The notes below the pieces were generated by a model. It was not told the DNA's origin and did no database searches. It saw only the letters and a list, made by a program, of their open reading frames with translations. Position numbers and translations under genes: made by a program. Shown here in pieces: positions 13,701-25,700 of a stretch of 64,000 nucleotides of DNA (its first letter is position 1; the number at the start of each line of letters is the position of its first letter). This DNA is from Liriodendron chinense (taxonomy: Eukaryota; Streptophyta; Magnoliopsida; Magnoliales; Magnoliaceae): contig ML058447.1 in NCBI GenBank assembly GCA_003013855.2, positions 744,001 through 808,000 of the forward strand. Direction: 5' to 3'.

Positions 13701-16700
13701 CATGAAAGGTCATGCTCAAGTAGTTGGTTGCACAGAAATGCAGGCACCCACCGAGACATGATTACCAACACAACTTACATGCCAAATGGTCAGGCCCCAC
13801 TCTGCAGCTTAGCTGAACTAGCATTGCATGCTCTAGACATCAACTGTTTGCAAATTCAAGAGAAGAATGGATTTTGTCTTCATTTGAAAAAAATTGAATT
13901 GTCAAGGTATTTCCATACAAACAACATGTCCAGAAGAATGGGGAACCACCAAAAAGAAACAAAGAAAAATATGCCAAAGGTAAAGCAAAGATAATGGAGC
14001 AAGTTTTAAATTGGGTATACCCAAGAGACTGCTTTTGCTAATGGTGGTTCCCCTGTTCCAGTGGGTGTGAAATCGTCCAACTCAGGTAGGGTAACAGGAA
14101 GCTCACTCTCGGGAATTGGGACAATGTCACCTGTATCATCCAGAAAAATCACTGGGAAAGGTTCTCCCCAATAACGTTGCCTGGCAAAAAGCCAGTCTCG
14201 CAGTTTGTAGTTCACCTAATCCAAGAGAAGGTCAGCAAAGATGCAAAATATGATGTACAAATAATTACACAACAGCACTGCCAAATTAATTGAGAAATTC
14301 AAGCACCTTTTTCTTCCCACATCCACTACTTTCAGCCCATTCAATGACTTTGGAAGAAGCTTCTTTATTAGGCAACCCATTGATATTCAACCCAGATGCT
14401 GAATTTGATGAGTTTATTATAATGCCTTCTCCTGGATATGCTTCTCCGTAGTTACTGAAACTTTTATCATCTGGGATCACAACCCAACTGACTGGAATGC
14501 CATATTTTAAAGCAAACTCATGGTCACGAGAATCATGCGCAGGTACAGCCATTATTGCTCCAGTACCATAACTGCAAAACATACTCAAAGAATTACCTAT
14601 TCTCTGAAATATCACATACTGTAAGAAATAATTGCATAAAATATGCTATTAAGAATTTATTTATACAAGCGTAAGTAACAGTGGATTCAGGCATGAGGGC
14701 AGAGAAGCTCTGTTTGAATATGTTAGGAAGCATAAATTCCTAGGAAGCAGGACTGCAGGAATGGGAGCGTAACCTTGGGTAGAAGGTTCCTGCAACTAAG
14801 AGCAGCCTATAAGCAGTGAACTGCATAAAGCAAGTGCTTTCTTATTTTTTCTTAGTAATGCAGAAGAAAAAGGTGGTAGATGGGTAGCACCACAAACTAG
14901 TAATGCAGAACAGATGGGTGCTGAACTGATGGGACCACAAAATGCAAAGGTGGGTAGCTGGGATGTTCTCAAGTCAATTATAGTTGCACAAAATGCAAAG
15001 AAAAGCAGCAACAGATTTGGGCGCCGGAGCAGGGAAGAATCGACTCCAACTGTTATCAATAAACGGCTACAAAGTGGGAGTGAGAGCACAAGTCCAAAGC
15101 GCGGAGTTTCAACACGAGGTCTGGGGTTCAAGTACCCATAGGTGGTGAAATCCCACTACTGGCGTGAGTGCGGGGGTGTGTGTGCGTGGGTGGGTGTGGG
15201 GTGTGTGTGTTAAAAAAAACGTGGTTTGAAGCAAGAGAAGCACCAAATTAGAAGGATCCTGCAACTAAGAGTTCTCAGTGAAGCATCCAGATTCCAAACA
15301 TGATCTGAAGTGATTAATTAAACTAGTTTACCTGATGGGAATAAAGTAAAACTAGACAAAACACCAATGCAACAAAATGACTGCCACTACCAATTCGAGG
15401 AGGTAATTCTGTATACAGCCGAAATTTTAACAACATGAGGATGCAATCCTTGTGGTAAAACTAAGCAATAGCTGACACCAGCTAATAGAAATGCAAGGAC
15501 AACCAAATGCTCCCAACTATGCTGCCATATATGATTGAAGATGAGTCTGCTTGTGCAGTAATAAGTCTGACTGACCGTGACCACAACCATGATTATCAAC
15601 TGATCTCATGCACAATTTGGCAAAACGCTTAAAAAAAAAAAAAAAAAAAGGACAGGCTGCACCTCTCAAACATCAGACAACATTGCCTAGACATGCAGCT
15701 CTTTCTTAAGATCTTGGCAGGCAGATTGAAGAGCTGCTAACCACACGACAGGTTTTCCTTTGATCCTCTTATAACGTCACTAATATTCCCGTTTATCTTA
15801 CTAATTGTTCATGTTCTCCAAGCTATGAGGATTGTTAGTTTGTCACTCAAAACCCAAACTTTCAATTCATAGTAAGATACGGTTGGTGACTTACTTTTCC
15901 TTTTAACAATCTGGCGAGAGGTACACATGTTGCAGTTCAAAACTCCTACGAGTGATTGGGAAGAGATTTCTCTAGGAGACAACCATAAGGACAATCCAGT
16001 TATGTCTTCTTGTGTCTGGGTAAACATTTGATTCCATGTGATTCATAGAATAGTTACAACCTCAAAGTTAATCAACTAAAACAAGATTTCAATGAAATAA
16101 GTAGTTCTGTTGCCAACCCATGACTTTGTATTCACTATCTATGTACAGATGAGCCCTGTTTTTTTCTCATTCTTGGATCCATCAATTTGTATGTTACACG
16201 AATTATCACAAACAAACAATTATTACTTCACCATAAGGACGAGCCCAAGAGCACATGTAAAACTTTGATAGCATTAAACTCGATTTGAGGAAATCTTGGC
16301 ATTCTTCATGTGGCAGCGGAAGGAAGCCGCCTCACAGATAGTAGGGGATTGATTGCCTGAACTTGGAACTTCACTCCAATCCAATTGCATAACAATTCAA
16401 TTTTACCCCAAAATGAAATGCAATTATTTAGAATTACAAAAAAAAATTGAGCACAGAAACTTCAGGGAAGGTTAAGAACAAAGCAAGACATACCTTCCCA
16501 AAACATAATCTGCGATCCATATTGGAATAGCTTTCCCAGTTGCTGGATTTCTAGCATAAGAACCACTAAAAACCCCAGTTTTTTCTTTCTGGAGCTCAGT
16601 TCTCTCAAGTTCGCTTTTCCTTGATGCATGTTCTCTGTATTCTTCCACCTGCGTTTACAGATTAGTTCTCTTCTTTTTGCCTGAGAGGTTTCAAGAGAAC

Positions 16701-19700
16701 ATCTGTGCAAATCATCAAATAAACTGAAAAGGGAAGCAACTGAACATACACATATGCTTTGTGTCCCAGATACCAATGATGATAGAAGGGGATGTTCAGG
16801 CGCTACAACTAGATACCTGCCCAAAGAGAAACAGTAATGTAAGTAAATAAATGCCATTCTTAGTCCAGATTGGACAAGAATGAAGGATTCCCTAAGCCAG
16901 ACCATGTGAAACATATGAATCGCAGTTCATATGGATAGATTAAAAGGAAATCAGATTATACGTTGCTCCAAAGATGGTATCTGGTCTAGTTGTATAAACA
17001 GACAGCTTTACATCTCGTTCCTGTCCATTCGAATCAAGTACCCAGAAATCCATCTCAGCCCCTTCTGACCGACCTATCCAATTCCTCTGCATTTCTTTAA
17101 TGCTTTCAGGCCAGTCAAGCTCATCCAAATCTTCAAGAAGACGATCGGCATATGCAGTAATCTTAAGCATCCATTGGCGCATTGGCTGCTTGGTAACAAA
17201 AAGGATGTTAGCAAAAGATCACACAGAATAAAGAAGGTACAATCTTGAAGAGAACAAAGTAGTATATTGTTGAATTCATCAAGGCCTTTGAGCTTATTAA
17301 ATATAAAAGAATCAAGGTCAGTTAAACTTGTTCTCTGTCCAACAACTGCATACCTTTCTTATAACAGGATGACCCCCACGCTCACTAACACCATCCACCA
17401 CTTCCTCATTTGCCAAGACAGTTCCCAAAGCAGGGCACCAGTTAACTGGTACTTCAGCCTGAAAATGTATGCTCCAAACCATAAGAAGTAAATATCAATT
17501 ATCAATCACTATCACTAGCAGGTAATGCCAACCACAACTTCGGAGAATACAAGAAGTGCAGTACATGTCTGCTATAGCATAGGCAACAAAGTTACAGTCA
17601 AGAAAATACAGCATCAACAAACTCCAAATATAATAAAAGTGGAATAAGGTTGTTATTTATGACCTGATATGCAAGTCCTCTCTGCAACAACTGAAGGAAA
17701 ATCCACTGGGTCCACTTATAATACTCAGGCTCAGTGGTAGAAATTTCACGATCCCAGTCATACGAGAAACCTAATGATTTAAGCTGCAAATCACGAAGTA
17801 AATAATCAAATGAAGAAAGAGTTAGAACCTACCATAACCAAGTTTAGTTTAGTCCGTGAGTGAGACTAAATCAACATTAAGCCAGCCATTAAGAAACAAA
17901 TAATTTATAGTATGACCTGAGAACGAAAGCGTCCAATATTTCTCATAGTTGTGGCTTTTGGATGGGTTCCTGTCTGTAGAGACAGGATAAAACATCAATG
18001 ATATGCAATCTAGTAGAATACATTACACATAACCATCTTGCACGCCAAAGAGACAAGCAAGCAAACCTCTATAGCATATTGTTCTGCAGGCAATCCAAAA
18101 GCATCCCACCCCATTGGATGCAAAACATTGAAACCTTGCATGCGTTTATATCTAGCAAGGATGTCTGTGGCAGTATATCCTAAGGGATGACCAACATGTA
18201 GTCCGGCTCCACTGCAAAAGTGAAATTCAGGAACCAGCAAATGATTAATTGATCATTGACTCATAAATCTACATTGCAGCAAGATAATATCAATTACATG
18301 AACCTTCTATAAGGAACTAAATAGAAACAGGACAGAAGTTCATAAATAAGAAATGCAAGAAACAGGGAATCTCGGTTAGTCCCATGCTTTTTGTTGAAAG
18401 ATGATGAATATTTTGAAGGCATGTGAAAAGGCATTACAAAAGATCCAAATATGAATTGATAGTGAGTGACCATTTGTCATTACATGTTTAACTCACTTGT
18501 TAGCTACTTCATTGGCACCAATGTTTCAAATAGCGCTCATAGCATACACTACGTAGAGTAGCATAGCTATAGCGTACTAAATAGTGTAAATTAGCGTAAG
18601 CTACAATGTATTTTTTTATTTTTTTTTATGTTTTCTTTGTATCTAATGTTGAGAAATGTGACACTTGTATTGTATTTAATACTTTTATGCAATGGGATTT
18701 TTGTTTCTTTTCATACTTGTGACGTGTGGTTTCAATTACTTATTATTAATTAAAGCGGTTTATACGTGGATTGGCCTCTGATAAATGATAATTAATAATT
18801 TGTTCGAACATGCTTTTTTCTTTGTTAGTCATGCAATGCACCCACCCTGTTAGCTGGGCAACGCACCCACGTGGTTAGTCACACGATGCAAACACCCACC
18901 AGTGGGGGTTAGTGTGTCTCCTTAGCACTCGAACATGCTTATACTTGAAAAAATAAATCATCTTTTAGGCATTTTTATATTTTCTTTTCCCTTTTTTCTT
19001 ACTATTTATCGTATTTTCCTATTTTTAAATTAAAAAATAGAAGCATCGTGTAGTTTATGCTACGCTATTTACGCTACACGCTACCGAAGGCTGAGTGCTA
19101 CGCAACACCCTACTGCTATTTAAAACATTGATTGGCACCTTTCGCACCAAAGAGCAACTACATCTTAAAGAAACGGCAAGGGATCTGTGTATGCACTTAT
19201 GCACTTATGCTCTGGTATTACTACACTAATCTCAAGGATATGTGAATTAAACATCCATGATCCTGATTACACCTTGTTATTGCAGCAGAGATGGAGAACA
19301 ATCAGTACCTATAGCGACTGGATACAAAGACAATCTTCCCACATCATAAATCTGATTCTCCATTATTGGCCTTTGATGAAATGAGATGCATATGGAACAA
19401 ATTTTCACAAATATAGGTCCCACTAGAATTACATGACAATCAATTCAGCAGTCTAGAAATCATTTCAGCTGGTAGTAACATTTAGGAGTATACAACCAAG
19501 CAACTATAAGAAATACTTTTTAAACATCAACAACCACAAACATAACATCCTCTACATTAAGAGATGCAAGCAACCAGGAATTTTTTTTTATTTTTTTTAT
19601 TTATTTTTTATTTATTTTTATTTTCTTTTGTAACCCCTCCATGAAAACCCATATCCGTTCCTGGTTCTGACTCTTTCTAAGAAAGATGCTAAAACAAGGC

Positions 19701-22700
19701 CAAACAACAATTGCAGTATCAATATTGCACAATGCTGATACAATACTGGGCTTTAGTTGAGAAACTTCCTAGTATCGGTCAAGATACCACAATGTATTGC
19801 TATGTATCATTATGTATAACAATGTAACGCAATGTATCGATGATACCTTAATTGCAGAAGTTCCCTTCGCGAAATAATGAAAAATTTTGCCAAAAATCCA
19901 AATTTTTTTTTTTTTTTTTTTTTGAATTTTTGTTGCTCTCATTATATTCCAAGGAAATTTAGGCCACTCCTTTTTAATTGTTTGGAGAGAAAAAAGGGAT
20001 TTGGTAGCAGAAATTGAGATTGAAGTGTGTGGTGCCAGAATATAAATTGATTAGTTTTGCGAATTTGAACAGTTTTTTCTTGTTTAAAGCCCTTGGAATC
20101 AGTGGAATGAAATTCATAATCCATGCTTTTGCATTTTTTACATGCTCAATCAAGGATTTTGACCTCTGATTGTCAACTTACGAGAAATTGGGGCAAAGTT
20201 GGGGAAATACGAAATTTCCCCCCATTTCACCCATTTAACTTACAATTAGAGGTTGAAAAAATCATATTAGAGTGCTTGGAGGTTGATCTACAGATTGACG
20301 AAACTTTTTAATATTCTTGAGAAAAATATTCTTCATTAAAAAATGTTAAAAATTAATTAAAAAAATTATTTGAAAAAAATTAAATTGACTAGATTATGTA
20401 TGCCTAATATTGTGTATTTATGAGTGTATATTGATCCTAACATCAGCCACATTTGATTATTTATTTTTAAAAATTAAATTTTTTTTTTAGAGATAACTGC
20501 AATTTATTAGAAAACTCGCAAAGCGAGAAAAGAATACCACACCCACAAGCCAGATAGACTCTAACGAGGAAAACCGGCTGGGGCCAGCTTGACATACATC
20601 GCCCACTCCTTAACAAAGGAGATCACCTTACACATCACCACATTCTCCCCCTCTTCCACATTTTGAAAACAACGAGCACTCCTAGAGCCCCAAATAACCC
20701 ACAATATAGCCATAAAAAGCAGAAGCCAATAAGTTTTACCAGCTTTACCACCCCTACCATGCCCAGAGCAACTCATGAACGGATCTCGGCATAACCCAAG
20801 TCACATGACATGTCTCCAAAAGGAAATCCCAAGCCTTCTTGGCAAACGAGCAATGAATAAAAAGATGATCAATCGTCTCTTCATCCTTCATGCACATAAG
20901 GCAAATGTTGGGAAGGACCATCGCTCTTCTTTGAAGGTTGTCAATGGTGAGAATCTTTTTCCAACCTACTAACCAAACAAAAGCCGCGACCCGCAGAGGA
21001 GCTCTATAAAACCAATGGTGGAACGGATGGGAAGGGACGGAGGAGGAAAGCACCTGAGAGATGATAGAGTGCAACAATCTAACCAAGAACTTCTAAGATT
21101 TACAGATAGACCAAATAGCCCTGTCCTCCTCTTTCACATCCATCCCAACCGAGTGAAGGTGGGCCGAAAGAGCTGCAAATTCTTCAATTTCCATATTTGT
21201 CATGTTCCTGCAGAACGGGGGACTCCACACAATCGATTCACCAATGAAGGAATAGCAATGATCCACGGGGATGAACCTATCCGGGGCGAGGGCGACGATA
21301 GCTGGGAATTTGACCTGGAGTAGAAGAGATCCGCACCAAGTGTCGACCCAAAATCTAATGCGAGAACCAAAACCAACCTTGAAGGCAATGCCTATAATAA
21401 CCAAGAAATGAGTATCCATAATCGCTTTCCAAGCACCTGAAGCTCTATACAGAGAGGACCTTTTAGCATACCAACCACCCTCCTGAACTCCATACTTGGC
21501 CTCTATTAGTTTCCTCCACAACTTACTATCTTCCCTACAGAATCTCCAAATCAATTTTCCCAAAAGAGCAGAGTTCATGGAAGAAGGAGATTTTATGCCT
21601 GCGCCTCCCTCTTTCATAGGTTTGCACACCTCCTCCCATCTTAGCAAATGAAACTTCCTACCCTCCCTCGATCCATTCCACAAAAAGTTTCTTCTAAGCT
21701 TCTCGATCTTATCGATAACGAACTGTGAGCATTTGAAAAGGGACATCAAATAAATCAGCATGTTGGACAACACCAATTTAATCAACGTGAGACGGCCCCC
21801 TAAGGAAAAAAATTTAAATTGCCACGCAGCTAACCTTCGCTCAATCTTCTCTATGACCCTGTCCCATAAGTGAAGGGTCGGCTTGCCAATGCAAAGGGAG
21901 AGACCAAGATAATTCGAAGGAAAGGATCCAAGAAGACAACCGAACACTGCTGCAAACTGGTTCAACTCCCTTCTGTTAACATGAATGCCCAACATTTCTG
22001 ATTTACTCGCATTGATCTTCAAACCTGAAACAGCCTCAAAACCAATCAGAATCTTCCGCAAATTTTGCACTGACTCCGCATTCGCATCACAGAAGAAAAG
22101 AGTGTCATCGGCATAAAGGAGATGGGAAACACTATTCTGCATACCCGCAATCTGAAATCTTGAGAATAATCCATTTTCCTCCCCTTTTTGAAGCATCAAG
22201 CTCAATGCTTCCATGATCACCACAAACAAATAGGGCGACAGAGGATCTCCTTGCCTAAGTCCTCGAGAGGCCCTGAAGAATCCCTTAGGGGATCCATTCA
22301 CCATAATAGAGAACGAGGCTGACCGAATGCAAGCTGAAATCCACCCTCTCCATTTGGAGCCGCAACCGAGCTTGGTCAATATGTAATCTAAAAAAGCCCA
22401 ATCAATATGGTCATAAGCCTTTTCGATATCCAACTTGCAGACCACTCCCCTCTTCTTCTCGTGACGTCTGTAATCTATACATTCATGTGCTATCAAAGCC
22501 ATGTCTACAATCTGGCAACCCATAACAAAAGCTCCTTGGCAGTCGCCAATCACTTTAGATAAGAGGTCCCTAAATCTGTTGGCGAGAAGCTTGGCTAAAA
22601 TCTTATACGGACCTCCGATAAGACTGATGGGTCTAAAATCTTTAGGCTGCACAGCCCCTTTCACCTTAGGAATGAGAGCAATAAAGGTGGCCCCCATCTC

Positions 22701-25700
22701 AACCGCTAGGTGACCACTCTCCGAGAATTCAACCACAAAACAGTGACATCTCTCCCCACGACATGCCACAATTGTTGAAAAAAAGCAATAGGGAAGCCAT
22801 CGGGGCTTAGAGACTTATCCCCACACATGGAAGCTACCATAGATTTAACCTCTTCTTCTGTGATCGGTCTTTCAAGACTTGCCGCGTCTTCAGGCGAAAA
22901 GCTGCCAAACTGCAAGTTGTCCAATCTCGACCTCTTCCAGGATTCCCCAATAAGAGATTTTCATAGAAAGAAAAAATGGTCTACCAAATCTGATTTTTGT
23001 CAGTGATAATACCCCTGGTGCTCTGGATGCTTAGAATTTTGTTTGTCCGAGCTCTTGAGCTCACAATATTATGGAAAAAACTAGTATTCTTATCCCCTTC
23101 CTTAAGCCAGATCGCCCACGATCTCTGTCTCCATTTGATCTCTTCTTCCTTAACCCTGTCCTCGAATTTAGAAGCTAGCTCAGACCTATACTTACGATCC
23201 CCCTCCGACAGCCCTATAGTTTCTTCCTTCAAATCGAGCTCATGGATCTCTTGGACAAGCCTTTCAAAAGCCTCTTTCTGCTGCCCATACACCTCTTTTT
23301 TTCACTCTCTCAACTTATCTTTTAACATCTTTAGTTTTCTAATCAGCTTGAACCCTGCAAAACCGTTCACTGAGAAGGATGCCCACCAGTCAGCGATAAG
23401 CTGCTTAAAACCTTCGATCTCCAGCCAGAATAATTCAAATCTGAAGGGTTTCAAGCCCCAGTCTTCCTCGTCAGCCTGAAGAAGAATAGGTCTATGGTTG
23501 GAAGACACCCTAGGAAGTCCCCTTTGAAAAACAAGCGGGAATTTCGCTATCCAATCTGTGGACAAAAGGAATCTGTCAATGCGAGACATAGTGGGATACT
23601 CCTGACCGTTGGACCATGTAAATCTAGCTCCTCCTAGTGGCAAGTCCACCAGTTGATGTCTCTCCACCCACGCTGAGAAGTTATCCATGCTTTTAGTAAT
23701 CTTGTCTCCACGGGATTTTTCAATGGGGTATCGCACAACATTAAAGTCCCTTCCCAAACACCAGGGATCCTCCCACCTCGCCCTGACACTGTCTAGCTCT
23801 TCCCAAAAGGAGTTTTGATCCTGGTGCTTGCAGGGCCCATAAACAGCAGTAAATACCCAGGAGAAACCAGAAGAAGGCTCTTTCAGAAGAACTGAGACCT
23901 AAAACTTTCCCATAAAAGAATCCACTTTCGACCATCTGTTAGCTTTCCACGCTACACAAATCCCCCCCGCTGCACCAGACGCATTCAACGACAACCAATC
24001 TAAAGAATTCTCACCCCACACAGAGAGAAGCATACCTTTATCGAAGGACTGAAGCTTGGTTTCCTGAAAAGTGATGATTTCGGCTTTAGAATTCCTGCAA
24101 ATTTTGTTTATTTGAGCCCTCTTGGATTTATTCCCCAACCCACAAACGTTCCATGATAGAATCCTCATTGGGCACCTCCCCTCCCCATTCTCGCCCTTAT
24201 CCCTCCCGAAGCTCTACTAGAACTGTCATAGTTAATGGAACACTCGAATCTCAAAAGCTCTCGACAACCCTTAGTAGCACTCTTCGAGTTTACCTGCTGT
24301 GTCTCAGAGAAGAACGACAAGGCTCTTTCTTTGGCAAAGCGAAGGAATGCCTGTACGTCCTCATTAGAAGGTCCGAAAGTTAGACCTACGAATCCTCCCA
24401 CTTTCTCCAAAACTTCCTTGGCCCATATGTTCTGTTATGTTGAGATATTGTCATGCGGATCCATTCCGATCAAGGCCCTAGAGTGAACTTCAGCCATCAG
24501 GAATGTGTGTGCCTTCTCTGCACATAAGGGGGTTACATCCAAAGCTTCCTGAAACGACTCTCCTTCGATGTTGGCCTCGATCAGCGCCAAGTCTCCTCTA
24601 TGCTTTGTCTCGCTCAAAGACAACTCCTCTCCTAAATTTGCAGCAGACAAGGATCTCTCTCCTTCCGAATCTTCATCATAATCGCTGTCCCTGAATTCAT
24701 CGCCGAGTTGAGATGAAGATCCCCTTTCCTCACCTTCTTCGCTGCCATGTAAGTCCTCTGGCTGAAGATGACGTCGAGCTCCTGCTTTTCTGCATCGCAT
24801 TTCTCAAAGTCTCCAGCCTGCGACGACTTCAATGACAGCTTAACCGATTGCGGGGGAGGCTTAAAAACAACTTCCTGTTCACACGAGGGAACAGAATGTG
24901 TTGTCTTAGAATGATCGGCACATGGAGCTTCGGAGGCATAGGAAACTAGGTGAGAGGCACGAGTAGAAGGGGGCTTGTCAGCACGTGAGCCATCCTCTGC
25001 AACTCCTGCAACCACTGTGGACGATATCACCTGGCTCCACACCATCATAGAGAGAAAACAATGGTTCGGATGAGGCTGCAGGTCCCAAACTGACTTCAAG
25101 AGGATCGAAAGATGGACATTGTCCGAGCCTCGTCCCGCACACAATCAGAGTTGCCACGTGTTAGGTTTCGAGGGTGGTCCGGCTCCGAGCCTAAAACAGC
25201 TCTTAGGTTCGGGAAGGAGTATCCCCTAGCCGAATTACCTTCAGGACAAATAAGGCCATGGGTCGCAATATCGGCCTGGTCTGGCTCAACTACCTCGAGA
25301 TCACCTCTGGGAGATCTACACATGTTCCTTTCATCTACGAGAGCTTCTAGGGAGCATCTGGTCGGTGCTTCTTCATCTTCTACCTGAAGACTAGCATCGT
25401 TTCCTTCCGGCGGACGAGATTCCCTCAGTCTCCACAAATCCTCCCATCTAGGGCGACATCCTCTCGTCTTCCTCTCGTTGAACTGGCATGACGATCTTCC
25501 TTTCTCCAATCATTACTGTGATGTAGGGTGGGATGTGAGAGCCCTTTTTCACCCGGATTCGAACCCTGATAACCCCTACCTCCTCATCAGAAGGTCCAAA
25601 AGTCAGACCTACTGAATTAATTTAAATTTAAAAAATTATAAAAATAATTAAAAAAATACTTTTAAATAGATGCACCATAAGCTACAGGATATATTTAGTG

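Noticed and set aside
21093..22769. Long intact host gene
   Set aside because: RT motifs and the surrounding endonuclease, zf-RVT and A tail show it is a LINE.
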